Program-made: the position numbers and the translations under genes
Shown: positions 1 through 8,228 of the stretch, piece after piece
Layout of the letters: every line of letters starts with the position of its first letter
Numbering within the stretch: position 1 is the first letter of the stretch
Notes under the pieces: generated by a model
What the model saw: the letters and a program-made list of their open reading frames with translations, nothing else
Database searches by the model: none
What the model was told of the DNA's origin: nothing
Source of the DNA: Saccharothrix sp. NRRL B-16348
Lineage (GTDB): Bacteria; Actinomycetota; Actinomycetes; Mycobacteriales; Pseudonocardiaceae
Assembly (NCBI RefSeq): GCF_001280085.1
Contig: NZ_LGED01000208.1
Coordinates: 124,001-188,000, forward strand
Length of the DNA: 64,000 bases
Direction of reading: 5' to 3'

Positions 1-116
1 GTGCCGCAGACGCCGACCCGCTCGACGTCCACGACCGCTTCACCCGGGACGGCCTCCGGCGCCGGGACCTCCCGCACCTCCGCCTCCCGGGGTGCGGTGA
101 GCACGAAGGCGCGCAT
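1..116 (-). CDS. Zinc-dependent alcohol dehydrogenase, N-terminal part only
   Basis: The first 38 codons are visible and the rest lies beyond the left edge. The reading begins MRAFVLTAPREAEVREVP and reaches VERVGVCGT at the window edge, the usual start of the GroES-like domain of medium-chain zinc alcohol dehydrogenases, where the Cys of GVCGTD binds catalytic zinc. The start codon lies 11 bp downstream of the stop of the FAH-family gene, so it is probably in the same sugar-acid operon. A sugar or sugar-acid dehydrogenase role is likely but the substrate cannot be read. Confidence is limited by truncation. Confidence 0.75.
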   Translation of the reverse strand, partial: MRAFVLTAPREAEVREVPAPEAVPGEAVVDVERVGVCG

Positions 117-127
117 GGTGCGAGGTC

Positions 128-988
128 TCACCGGGGGCCGATCACGTGCTGCCGCTGCCTGCCCAGCCCTTCGATGCCCAGCTCCACCACGTCACCGGGC
201 CGCAGCCAGAGCTGCGGGGTGTGGCCCATGCCGACGCCGGGCGGGGTGCCGGTGTTGATCAGGTCGCCGGGCTCCAGCACCATGAACTGGCTCAGGTGGT
301 GCACGATGAAGTACGGGTCGAAGACCATCGTCGCGGTGGTGCCGGTCTGCCGGCGGATCCCGTTGACGTCCAGCCACAGGTCCAGCGCCAGGACGTCGCC
401 GACCTCGTCCGGGGTGACCAGCCACGGGCCGGCCGGGTTGAACGTCTCGGCGGACTTGCCCTTGCTCCACTGCCCGCCGCGCTCCAGCTGGAACGTCCGC
501 TCGCTCACGTCGTTGACCACGACGTAGCCGGCGATCGCGTCGCGCGCCTCCTCCACCGAGTCCAGGTAGCCGGTGCGCCTGCCGATCACGATCCCGAGTT
601 CGACCTCCCAGTCGGTCTTGGTGGAGCCGCGCGGGATGCGGACGTCGTCGTTCGGGCCGACGAGCGTGTTCGGCGACTTGGTGAACAGGATCGGCTCGTC
701 CGGCACCGCCTGGCCGGTCTCGGCGGCGTGGTCGCGGTAGTTCAGGCCGATGCACAGGATCTGGTGCGGGCGGGCGATGGGCGCGCCGATCCGCTCGCCC
801 GCGAAGCGGGACACCCGGCCCGCCGCGGCGCGGTCGGCGACCACGGGACGGACGCGGTCCAGGCCACCGCCGCCGAAGAACTCCTCGTCGAAGTCCCGGA
901 CGACGTCGGACAGGTCGACGTAGGTCTCGTCGTCCAGGCGGGCGACGGGCTTCTCGGCGCCGGGCGCGCCGATGCGCATGAGGTACAA
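128..988 (-). CDS. Fumarylacetoacetate hydrolase family protein, possible 2,4-diketo-3-deoxy-sugar-acid hydrolase
   Basis: A 286-residue FAH-family hydrolase. The N-terminal cap is followed by the catalytic fold with ILCIGLNYRDHAAETG, an acidic metal-binding segment in KTDWEVELGIVIG, and the later INTGTPPGVGMG loop. The family cleaves C-C bonds of diketo acids with Mg2+. Next to an IlvD-type dehydratase and an SDR dehydrogenase it best fits the last step of a non-phosphorylating L-fucose or L-rhamnose type route, giving pyruvate and lactate. That assignment is inferred. I chose the TTG at 988 because GGAG sits 8 nt upstream and MYLMRIGAPGAEKP matches the usual family start. An ATG at 979 is the alternative. 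Confidence 0.88.
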   Translation of the reverse strand: MYLMRIGAPGAEKPVARLDDETYVDLSDVVRDFDEEFFGGGGLDRVRPVVADRAAAGRVSRFAGERIGAPIARPHQILCIGLNYRDHAAETGQAVPDEPILFTKSPNTLVGPNDDVRIPRGSTKTDWEVELGIVIGRRTGYLDSVEEARDAIAGYVVVNDVSERTFQLERGGQWSKGKSAETFNPAGPWLVTPDEVGDVLALDLWLDVNGIRRQTGTTATMVFDPYFIVHHLSQFMVLEPGDLINTGTPPGVGMGHTPQLWLRPGDVVELGIEGLGRQRQHVIGPR

Positions 989-1036
989 GGGGTTCGCTCC
1001 AGGGTCGGTGGTGAGGGGTTCAGGACGCGGCGGCGT

Positions 1037-1858
1037 TCACCGGGCACCGCCGAGGTTCCCGAGCAGGTCGCGGATCTCGTCCACGGCGTCGATCAAGGCC
1101 CGCAACGGCGTGCGGTAGGTCAGCGCGCTGACGCTCAGCGCACCCGAGGGTGTCGTGGGCGAGGTCGCGTACACGGGCAGCGCGACGCAGTTGACGCCGG
1201 GCTCGTTCTCCTGGTCGTCGGTCGCGTAGCCGTGCTCGCGGACCTCGACCAGGTCGCGGTGCAGCTCGTCGACCGTGCAGCGGGTCCGCGGGGTGCGGCG
1301 TTCGAGGTCCGCGGCACCGACCCACGCCGCGACGTCGTCCCGGGTCGGCAGGTGCTGGGCCAGCAGGAGCTTGCCGACGCCGGTCGCGTGCGCCGGGTTG
1401 CGCCCGCCGATGGTCGAGGTCAGCCGGACCGCGCCGGTGGGCGGGTCGACCTTCTCGCGGTAGACGACCTCGCGGCCGTCGAGGACCGCGTAGTGCGTCG
1501 TCTCCCCGAACCGGTGGGCCAGCGACTCCAGCACCGGACGCACGCGGACGTGGTCCGGGCGCGCCTCGTGGTGGGCGAACGCCATCCGCAGGAACTCGTC
1601 GCCGAGCAGGTAGCGGCCACGCGCGTCCTGGTCGGCCAGACCGGCGCGGCGCAACGACCCCAGCGCCCGGTGGACGGTCGGCTTGGGGCTGCCGATCACC
1701 CTGGTCAGCTCCTCCAGCCCGACGCCCTCGGGATACCGGGCCAGCTCCTTGAGGACGGCCAGCACGCGGTCGGAACCGACGAGCCGGCTCTCGTCTAGCG
1801 GAGCCACGTCCTCGGTTCGGGGTGCTGTCGCTTTCGCCGACAGGTGGTTATCGTTCAT
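1037..1858 (-). CDS. IclR-family transcriptional regulator
   Basis: An N-terminal winged helix (SDRVLAVLKELARYPEGVGL through SPKPTVHRALGSLRRAGL) is followed by a C-terminal effector domain with GATGVGKLLLAQHL-like and NCVALPVYA segments, the standard IclR order. It is divergent from the dehydratase and SDR genes and convergent in sense with the FAH gene downstream on its own strand. It therefore sits in the middle of the sugar-acid locus and is presumably its local regulator. The ATG at 1858 was chosen over an upstream in-frame start at 1915, which would overlap the divergent dehydratase promoter. Confidence 0.9.
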   Translation of the reverse strand: MNDNHLSAKATAPRTEDVAPLDESRLVGSDRVLAVLKELARYPEGVGLEELTRVIGSPKPTVHRALGSLRRAGLADQDARGRYLLGDEFLRMAFAHHEARPDHVRVRPVLESLAHRFGETTHYAVLDGREVVYREKVDPPTGAVRLTSTIGGRNPAHATGVGKLLLAQHLPTRDDVAAWVGAADLERRTPRTRCTVDELHRDLVEVREHGYATDDQENEPGVNCVALPVYATSPTTPSGALSVSALTYRTPLRALIDAVDEIRDLLGNLGGAR

Positions 1859-1908
1859 TGCATTCCACAAGTTAGACCATCGTGTCGATAGTTGGAAGGT
1901 GGTCGCAC
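1859..1908. promoter_or_regulatory. Divergent IclR/dehydratase promoter region
   Basis: Only 50 bp separates the divergent starts, so both promoters and any operator must lie here. A short inverted pair, TTCCA at 1863-1867 and TTGGAA at 1892-1897, brackets the gap and is a weak operator candidate. GGAAGG at 1894-1899 is the ribosome binding site for the GTG at 1909. Confidence 0.4.
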
Positions 1909-3618
1909 GTGACACTCCGGAGCGCCCAGTGGTACGCGGGAGACGACCGCAACGCCTACATCCACCGCGCGTGGATGCGGCGAGGCGTGCCCGACGACGC
2001 GTTCGACCGACCCCAGATCGCCATCGCCAACACCGCCTCGGACCTGACCCCGTGCAACGCCCACCTGACCGAGGTCGCCGCGTCGGTGCGCAACGGCATC
2101 TACGAGGCCGGCGGGATCCCGCTGGAACTGCCCGTGGTGTCGTTGGGCGAGACGCAGGTCCGCCCCACCGCGATGCTCTGGCGGAACATGGCCGCGATGG
2201 CCACCGAGGAGATGCTCCGGGCCAACCCGATCGACGGCGTGGTGCTGCTCGGCGGCTGCGACAAGACCATCCCGTCCCTGCTCATGGCCGCCGCCTCGGT
2301 CGACCTGCCCGCCGTGGTCGTGCCCGGCGGCCCGATGCTGACCGGCACGTTCCGCGGCGTTCCGCTCGGGTGCGGCACCGACGTGTGGCGGCTGTCCGAG
2401 GAAGTCCGCGCGGGCACGCTGTCGAACGAGCAGTTCACCCGGTCGGAATCGTCCATGATCCGCAGCCGGGGCCACTGCAACACCATGGGCACCGCCTCCA
2501 CGATGGCCCTGGTCGCCGAGGCCCTCGGCACCGTCGTCCCCGGTGTCGCCGGCACCCCGGCCCCGGACAGCCGCCTGCTGGAGGCCGCGCACGGCACCGG
2601 CCGCCTGGCCGTCGACATGATCACCGCCGACCGCAGGCCCAGCACGTTCCTGACCAAGGCGTCCTTCCACAACGCCATCGTCGCCCTGGCCGCGATCGGC
2701 GGCTCGACCAACGCCGTCGTCCACCTGCTGGCCATCGCGGGCCGCCTCGGCATCGACCTGACGCTGGACGACTTCGACCGCATCGGCTCGGACGTGCCCG
2801 TGCTGGTGGACCTGCAGCCCGCGGGCCGGTTCCTGATGGACGACTTCCACCGCGCGGGCGGCCTGCTCGCCGTGCTGCGCGAGGTCCGCGACCTGCTCGA
2901 CCCCGACGCGCTCACCGTCACCGGACGGCCGCTCGTGGAGCACCTGGGCGACGCGCCGATCTGGGACCCCGAGGTCATCCGCACCCGCGCGACACCGCTG
3001 GTCGAACACGGCGGCATCGCCGTGCTGCGCGGCAACCTCGCACCGCGCGGCGCGCTGATCAAACCGGCCGCCGCCTCACCCCACCTGCTCAAGCACCGGG
3101 GCCGGGCCGTCGTGTTCGACTCCATCGAGGACTTCCACGCCCGCGTGGACGACCCCGACCTGGACGTGGACGCCGACTCCGTCCTCGTGCTGCGCGGCTG
3201 CGGCCCCAAGGGCTACCCCGGCATGCCCGAGGTCTCCAACATGCCGTTGCCGAAGAAGTTGCTGGGGCAAGGCGTGCGCGACATGGTCCGGGTCTGCGAC
3301 GGCCGCATGTCCGGCACCGCCTACGGCACCGTCGTCCTGCACGTCGCTCCCGAGGCAGCCGCGGGCGGTCCGCTCGCTTTGGTGCGCACCGGCGACGTGA
3401 TCAACCTCGACGTCGAAGCCCGCCGCATCGACATCGAGGTGCCCGACGAGGAACTGGCCGCCCGCACGCCCGACGACGCCACGGTCGCCGGCTACGCCAA
3501 CCCCCGCCGCGGCTGGGAACGCCTCTACGTCGACCACGTGCTCCAAGCCGACACCGGCGCCGACCTCGACTTCCTCCTCGGCTCCAGCGGCTCGGAAGTC
3601 AGCCGTGAATCGCACTGA
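1909..3618 (+). CDS. IlvD/Edd-family sugar-acid dehydratase
   Basis: A dehydratase of the IlvD/Edd superfamily, about 569 residues. The opening LRSAQWYAGDDRNAYIHRAW matches pentonate and hexonate dehydratases such as L-arabinonate dehydratase. Cluster-ligand segments GGCDKTIPS and SRGHCNTMG carry the Cys residues expected for an iron-sulfur cofactor. It should convert an aldonic acid to a 2-keto-3-deoxy acid. The GTG at 1909 has GGAAGG 9 nt upstream and gives the family N-terminus; a start at 1882 is less likely. The last codons overlap the SDR start by 14 bp, so the two are translationally linked. Confidence 0.9.
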   Translation: MTLRSAQWYAGDDRNAYIHRAWMRRGVPDDAFDRPQIAIANTASDLTPCNAHLTEVAASVRNGIYEAGGIPLELPVVSLGETQVRPTAMLWRNMAAMATEEMLRANPIDGVVLLGGCDKTIPSLLMAAASVDLPAVVVPGGPMLTGTFRGVPLGCGTDVWRLSEEVRAGTLSNEQFTRSESSMIRSRGHCNTMGTASTMALVAEALGTVVPGVAGTPAPDSRLLEAAHGTGRLAVDMITADRRPSTFLTKASFHNAIVALAAIGGSTNAVVHLLAIAGRLGIDLTLDDFDRIGSDVPVLVDLQPAGRFLMDDFHRAGGLLAVLREVRDLLDPDALTVTGRPLVEHLGDAPIWDPEVIRTRATPLVEHGGIAVLRGNLAPRGALIKPAAASPHLLKHRGRAVVFDSIEDFHARVDDPDLDVDADSVLVLRGCGPKGYPGMPEVSNMPLPKKLLGQGVRDMVRVCDGRMSGTAYGTVVLHVAPEAAAGGPLALVRTGDVINLDVEARRIDIEVPDEELAARTPDDATVAGYANPRRGWERLYVDHVLQADTGADLDFLLGSSGSEVSRESH

Positions 3619-4309
3619 CCCGGCCGAGACGACCACCGCCCGGACCGCCCTGATCACCGGTGGCGGCAGCGGCCTCGGCGCCGCCACCGCCGCACGGCTG
3701 CGCACCGACGGCCTCCAGGTGACCACGCTCGACCTGACCGGAGCCGACGTCACCGCGGACGTCACCGACGAGGCCGCGCTGCTCCGGCTCGCCTCGCGGA
3801 TCGGACCGGTCGACGTGCTGGTGAACTCCGCGGGCGTCGTCGGCCCCAACAAGCCCCTGGTGGAGACGACCGCCGAGGAGTGGCGCCGGGTCCTCGACGT
3901 GAACGTGCTCGGCACCGTCAACACCATGCGCGCCTTCGTCCCCGGCATGCGCGAGCGCGGCTGGGGCCGCGTGGTCAACATCGCCAGCATGGCGGGCAAG
4001 GACGGCAACCCGAACCTGTCCGCCTACTCCGCGTCCAAGGCCGCCGTCATCGCCCTGACCAAGTCCGCCGGCAAGGAACTGGCCACCACCGGCGTGCTGG
4101 TCAACGTCATCGCCCCGGCCGTGATCGCCACCCCGATGAACGACGCCACCGCACCCGAGGTCCTCGCCCACATCACCAGCCTGATCCCGATGAAACGCGT
4201 CGGCCGACCGGAGGAGGTCGCCGAACTGATCGCCTTCCTCTGCTCCGACCGCCTCACCTTCTCCACCGGCGCGGTCTACGACATCAGCGGTGGCCGCGCC
4301 ACCTATTGA
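3605..4309 (+). CDS. SDR-family oxidoreductase, probable 2-keto-3-deoxy-sugar-acid dehydrogenase
   Basis: A classical short-chain dehydrogenase of 234 residues. It has the cofactor loop TGGGSGLG near residue 20, NSAG, the catalytic Ser in NIASMAG, and YSASK with the catalytic Tyr and Lys. The GTG start lies inside the end of the dehydratase gene. In L-fucose and L-rhamnose non-phosphorylating pathways an SDR oxidises 2-keto-3-deoxy acids to 2,4-diketo acids, which the neighbouring FAH enzyme would cleave. That step assignment comes from gene context, not from specific residues. Confidence 0.9.
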   Translation: MNRTDPAETTTARTALITGGGSGLGAATAARLRTDGLQVTTLDLTGADVTADVTDEAALLRLASRIGPVDVLVNSAGVVGPNKPLVETTAEEWRRVLDVNVLGTVNTMRAFVPGMRERGWGRVVNIASMAGKDGNPNLSAYSASKAAVIALTKSAGKELATTGVLVNVIAPAVIATPMNDATAPEVLAHITSLIPMKRVGRPEEVAELIAFLCSDRLTFSTGAVYDISGGRATY

Positions 4310-4317
4310 GAGGACCA

Positions 4318-4440
4318 TCGGCCTACCCACGCGTTCCGGTGCGGCGTCGTGGGCGAGCAGGGCGATCTGGGTCCGGTTGTTGAAGTCGAGCTTGGTGAGC
4401 ATCCGGGAGATGTGGGTCCGGTTCCGGGCTCCGAGGCGGT
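4318..4440 (-). pseudogene. Remnant of a LuxR-type HTH C-terminus
   Basis: The minus-strand translation NRTHISRMLTKLDFNNRTQI followed by ALLAHDAAP matches the recognition helix and last helix of LuxR/NarL-type DNA-binding domains. No upstream receiver or start belongs to it, and the frame runs on without a natural stop into the antisense of the SDR gene. It is a short leftover, not a functional gene. Confidence 0.6.
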
Positions 4441-4584
4441 GCCAGCGAGGTGGTCTACCCCTGGAGGCACCTCTGGGACGACGACGGCATCGACGACCTG
4501 CGGGACAACTACGTGGACCTCGTCGAGTTCTTCCAGGAGACGGCGGCGTCGGGTGGGGCACTGATCCGGGAGATCAGCTTCTGA
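4441..4584 (+). pseudogene. Remnant C-terminal gene fragment
   Basis: A plus-strand frame without its own start reads EVVYPWRHLWDDDGIDDLRD, then NYVDLVEFFQETAASGGALI, and ends REISF before a TGA at 4582. It looks like the C-terminus of a small globular protein; resemblance to DUF1877/YfbM tails is only impressionistic. It begins where the LuxR remnant stops, which suggests a deletion junction near 4440. Confidence 0.4.
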
Positions 4585-4603
4585 CCGCGCAGGCCGTCGA
4601 CGG

Positions 4604-5533
4604 TCACGGCTGCCGCTCGGCCCAGCCCCGTTCAACCGCCCAGTCACCCGTGAACTCGTCGGCGGCGGGCAGGGTGAGGAGCGAGACGGCGGACAGGGCG
4701 ACGACGAGCCCGATCGACACGGCCCAAGCGCGAGAACGGGTTCCCGACCGTCCGGCGTGGTCCTGGACCGCGTCGGCAGGACGAAGCCGCGTCTGCGGCA
4801 GTCGGCGGTCGGCCGGCCTCAGCACCCACGACGCGACGGCGAACGCGGAGAACATCAGCGGCGGCCCCCACGACACGGGCCCGTCACCGACGGCCAGGTG
4901 CGACACCACGGCGCCCCACCACCGGAACAGGACGCCCGCGTAGGCCCATTCCTTGAGCACCACGAACGCGGGGACGGCGATGGCGACGGCCGCGCCGAAC
5001 TGAATCCGCGCGGTCGTCGCGGCGTCGGCGGGCCCGAACCGCTTGCGCCGTGCCTGCACGTGCTCGCGGGCGCGGTGCGCCGCCTGCCGTGCCGTCGCCA
5101 CGGACTTGCCCACCGCGGCGGCGATCTCGTCGTAGTGGAAGCCGAACACCTCGCGCAGCACGAACACCACGCGCTCGTCCGGTGTGAGCGTTTCGAGCAC
5201 GACGAGCATCGCCATGGACACGGACTCGGCGAGCACGACGTCGGCCGACGCGTGGTCCTGCTCGATCAGCACGGGTTCCGGCAGCCACGGGCCGACGTAG
5301 TCCTCGCGCCGTCGTGCGCTCGCCCGCAACGCGTTGAGCGCCTGACGGGTCACCAGCCGCGCCAGGTACGACTTGGTGTCCCGCACCGTCGCGAGGTCCA
5401 CCTCGGCCCACCGCAGGTAGCTGTCCTGCAGCACGTCGTCGGCTTCGGTCGCCGAACCGAGCACCTCGTACGCGATCGTGAACAGCAGCGGCCGCAACAG
5501 GGTGAACCGCTCGGCGTGGTCGTCGGTGGTCAT
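4604..5533 (-). CDS. ECF41-like sigma factor fused to a DoxX-like membrane segment
   Basis: Residues 1-165 are an ECF sigma factor: region 2 (RPLLFTIAYEVLGSATEADD) and region 4 (LTPDERVVFVLREVFGFHYD and the following HTH), ending ARRKRFGP as in SigJ/ECF41 proteins. From about residue 172 the expected SnoaL-like C-terminal domain is missing. It is replaced by about 135 residues with hydrophobic segments (190-212, 225-238, 272-290) that resemble the second half of DoxX-like proteins. This is either a real membrane-tethered sigma factor or a deletion fusion of two adjacent genes. The start overlaps the stop of a small upstream gene (ATGA). Confidence 0.7.
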   Translation of the reverse strand: MTTDDHAERFTLLRPLLFTIAYEVLGSATEADDVLQDSYLRWAEVDLATVRDTKSYLARLVTRQALNALRASARRREDYVGPWLPEPVLIEQDHASADVVLAESVSMAMLVVLETLTPDERVVFVLREVFGFHYDEIAAAVGKSVATARQAAHRAREHVQARRKRFGPADAATTARIQFGAAVAIAVPAFVVLKEWAYAGVLFRWWGAVVSHLAVGDGPVSWGPPLMFSAFAVASWVLRPADRRLPQTRLRPADAVQDHAGRSGTRSRAWAVSIGLVVALSAVSLLTLPAADEFTGDWAVERGWAERQP

Positions 5534-5730
5534 GGCGACGTGACGCCCCGCTGCCGACCGGGCCGAGGGCCGCCCTTGGGCCAGATCGTGGAGCCGGGCT
5601 TGCGCACCTCGCGGCGGATCCTGCCCACCCACAACCTGCCGGCGAACTCCTTGATCGCCGCACCGGCGCGGCCGCCGACGTGGAGGTTCACCGGGTGGTC
5701 GTCCCGGGTCAGTGCGCTGTGCTCAGACAT
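5530..5730 (-). CDS. Small hypothetical protein coupled to the sigma factor
   Basis: A 66-residue reading frame, MSEHSALTRDDHPVNLHVGG onward, rich in Arg and Lys and without membrane segments or a family I recognise. Its TGA overlaps the sigma-factor ATG. An ECF41-like promoter lies just upstream. It could be a shortened relic of the gene usually paired with ECF41 sigma factors, or a small partner protein. Confidence 0.4.
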   Translation of the reverse strand: MSEHSALTRDDHPVNLHVGGRAGAAIKEFAGRLWVGRIRREVRKPGSTIWPKGGPRPGRQRGVTSP

Positions 5731-5739
5731 GCCTCTCAA

Positions 5740-5767
5740 GACACCGTGGGCACACCCGAACGTGACA
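5740..5767 (-). promoter_or_regulatory. Possible ECF41-type promoter
   Basis: Read on the minus strand, TGTCACG (5767-5761) is followed after 17 nt by TGTC (5743-5740), immediately before the small gene at 5730. ECF41 promoters have TGTCACA at -35 and CGTC at -10, so this is a near match and would make the sigma operon self-regulated. Confidence 0.35.
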
Positions 5768-5828
5768 TCACGGGCTGTGACCCGACACACAGGTGCGGCC
5801 GACAGCGGCGATCAGGCCTCGCGCCGCT

Positions 5829-7367
5829 TCAGCTGTAGCGGCGTTCGAAGTTGTTGAACGCCGCTTCCTGCGCCCACTGCAAGGCTGCCTTCGCGTTCGC
5901 GTCCAGGAACGCCCGGCACGTCGCGCTCGGCTCGGGCGCGCCGAGCTGGTCCCGGGCGCACGGCGTGGCCGGCGTGTAGTCGTCCGGACCTCGCCACAGC
6001 CGCTCGCCGTCGAGGAAGGCGTGGTCCAACGACGTGCGGGCCAACGTCTTCAAATCCCCGTAGCGCAGCCGGTAGTCGGTGGTGGCGCGGGCGTACTCGC
6101 GGGTCAGGTCGGTGCGGGAGATGCCCTCGTCGTCGGTGGCCAGGGCGATCGGCACGTCGAAGGACCGGTAGGTCGGGAACGGGTGCTCCCAGCCGGAGAC
6201 CTCCAGGATCTGGGCGTTGCTGGTCAACGGGCTCTCCACCATGACGTGCCGCGCGCGCATCAGGCGCATCAGCTCGGGCCAGTCGTCCTCGTGGAGCACG
6301 TCGACGGCGTGACCGACGCGCTCGGCCCGGCCCACCTCCACGGCCTCGCGGATGTGGTAGGTCAGCTCCTCGGGCTTGACCAGGCCGGGCACCAGCTCAC
6401 CGGCGTGCAGCGTGATGTGCGCCTTGCCGTAGGCGCCGCGCAGGTAGGCCAACATCCGCATGTGCAGCCGGTAGTCGCGCAGCGACACCTCCCCGTCCTC
6501 CGGCTGCACGAGGTTCAGCGCGACGTTGCGGCCGTCGGCCTCGGCCAGCTCGAAGCCGTAGACCATCGAGGTGAACACCGCGTTCGGCTCGCTGTTGCGA
6601 CTGACCTGGTGGATGTAGCGCACGGTCATCCCGCAGCCCGGTGACGCCTGCTCGGTGCCGCAGCCCAGCAGTTCGCGGTAGCGGGCCTCGTCGCGATCGG
6701 TCTCGGCACGGGCTGCGGCGACGATGCCCGCCAGCCTGCCCTCGGCCAGGACCTGCCGGTGCATGGCGGCGAAGTCCTCGTTGAACTCCACACCCTGGGC
6801 CAGCTCGAACACCGCGCCGCCCTGGCGGGTGGTCATGGTCTCCATGTACGACTCGTGCTGCCGGCCCGCCTTGTCCAGCACGTCGGCCAGCATCTCCGGC
6901 CGGTGCCCGCTCGTGATGGCGCCGGTCTTGCCGAACGCGGCGAAGAAGTGGTCGTGCCCGCTCTGCCCGGCGGACGGCCGGAAGCCCTCCATCGACCACT
7001 GGCTGATCACTTCGGCGCGGAACGCGGGGTCGGTCTCGGCGTCGGCCGCCGGGCGCTGTCCCGCACCACACGGTCCCGCCACGGCCTTGAAGTCGGCCAG
7101 GTTCACGCACATGCCGTCCGCCGCGGCCAGTGCGATCAGCGTCTCGGTGGTGACCGCCCCGGACAGGTGCGTGTGCAGGTCGCCACCCTTGGGCAGCTCC
7201 CGCAGGAACGCGTCCAACCGCGCCGGGTCGTCCCGGACGGTGTCCAGGTACCGCTCCACCCCGGACTCCCCCGCCACCGCGGGCGCCACACCGACGAGCA
7301 GGCTCGACGCCAGCAGCCCGACGGCCACGACCGACAGCCCGGCCAACCCGGTTCGCAGTGCCCGCAC
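5829..7367 (-). CDS. Secreted adenosine deaminase-like amidohydrolase
   Basis: An ADA-family metal-dependent hydrolase of 512 residues. The GTG at 7367 has GGGAG six nt upstream and gives a typical signal peptide (RALRTGLAGLSVVAVGLLAS, ending APAVAGES). Metal and catalytic motifs are present: GGDLHTHLSGA (HxH), ITLHAGE (His plus Glu), GHAVDVL and ATDDEGIS (metal Asp). Four or more Cys in the exported part are consistent with disulfides. The length and export resemble extracellular ADGF-like deaminases. It would deaminate adenosine outside the cell for scavenging. It shows no link to the biosynthetic clusters. Confidence 0.85.
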   Translation of the reverse strand: MRALRTGLAGLSVVAVGLLASSLLVGVAPAVAGESGVERYLDTVRDDPARLDAFLRELPKGGDLHTHLSGAVTTETLIALAAADGMCVNLADFKAVAGPCGAGQRPAADAETDPAFRAEVISQWSMEGFRPSAGQSGHDHFFAAFGKTGAITSGHRPEMLADVLDKAGRQHESYMETMTTRQGGAVFELAQGVEFNEDFAAMHRQVLAEGRLAGIVAAARAETDRDEARYRELLGCGTEQASPGCGMTVRYIHQVSRNSEPNAVFTSMVYGFELAEADGRNVALNLVQPEDGEVSLRDYRLHMRMLAYLRGAYGKAHITLHAGELVPGLVKPEELTYHIREAVEVGRAERVGHAVDVLHEDDWPELMRLMRARHVMVESPLTSNAQILEVSGWEHPFPTYRSFDVPIALATDDEGISRTDLTREYARATTDYRLRYGDLKTLARTSLDHAFLDGERLWRGPDDYTPATPCARDQLGAPEPSATCRAFLDANAKAALQWAQEAAFNNFERRYS

Positions 7368-7660
7368 GGTGATCTCCCGAGGCTCTCGTGGCGTCCCGCC
7401 GCCGAAACGCGGCCCGATCCATTGAGTCCCAGCCGTGCGGGGGCCGCAATCCGCAACGGGAGGTTCAACAGGACGTGTCATCCGCCGGAGTTCGTCGGTG
7501 CGCTGCGTGTCCGACGGCCGTTCCCCGACGGAGGTTCACCACACCGCGGGTGGGTGAACCGTGCGAGTGTCGTCACCGGCATCCTCATGACACGGCACTT
7601 GGTAGAAAGACCGTCAACCCTTCCGGAAACACGCACACGCGCCGCCGAATGGAGATCATC
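7368..7660. other. Divergent intergenic region, no gene seen
   Basis: This 293-bp gap separates the divergent deaminase and VOC genes and must hold both promoters. I see no reading frame with a recognisable product, no long repeat and no clear -10/-35 pair. Confidence 0.5.
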
Positions 7661-8131
7661 ATGGACGACACCGACCAGCGGGGCCCCGGGCGCGGGACGA
7701 TCCAGCGGATGGACAACGTCGCCATCGTCGTGGACGACCTCGCGGCCGCGAAGGCGTTTTTCACCGAACTCGGACTGGAGCTGGAAGGCGAAGCGACCGT
7801 CGAGGGCAGCGCGGTGGATCGCCTCGTCGGGCTCGAGGGAGTCCGCTCGGACATCGCGATGATGCGCACCCCGGACGGCCACGGACGGCTCGAGCTGACC
7901 AAGTACCACTCGCCGTCGGGCCCGGCCGGCGACCCGCTCGCCCCGCCGAACACGCTGGGCGCACACCGCGTCATGTTCGCCGTCGACGACATCGCCGCCG
8001 TCCTCGACCGCCTGCGGCCGCACGGAGCCGAACTCGTCGGCGAGCTGGTGCAGTACGAGAACAGCTACCGGCTCTGCTACCTCCGCGGCCCCGGCGGCAT
8101 CATCGTGGCGCTGGCCGAGCAGATCGGGTGA
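7661..8131 (+). CDS. VOC (glyoxalase/bleomycin resistance) family protein
   Basis: A 156-residue protein with two beta-alpha-beta-beta-beta repeats. The first starts at MDNVAIVVDDLAAAKAFFTE and the second at GAHRVMFAVDDIAAVLDRLR, ending LRGPGGIIVALAEQIG, where the conserved Glu is a usual metal ligand. GGAG six nt upstream supports the ATG at 7661. VOC proteins include lyases, dioxygenases and drug-binding proteins; nothing here fixes the substrate. Confidence 0.88.
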   Translation: MDDTDQRGPGRGTIQRMDNVAIVVDDLAAAKAFFTELGLELEGEATVEGSAVDRLVGLEGVRSDIAMMRTPDGHGRLELTKYHSPSGPAGDPLAPPNTLGAHRVMFAVDDIAAVLDRLRPHGAELVGELVQYENSYRLCYLRGPGGIIVALAEQIG

Positions 8132-8228
8132 CCGACCCAGCGTCGGAAACAGGGGCACACCGCTGCCGCTAACGACTCGACAGGAATCCCACAGGCGACG
8201 CACAGGAACCGGGTTCAGGGTGGACGGC

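Noticed and set aside
146..1798. Plus-strand frame of 550 codons over the FAH and IclR genes
   Set aside because: The opposite strand encodes clear FAH and IclR proteins; this frame is a codon-bias shadow.
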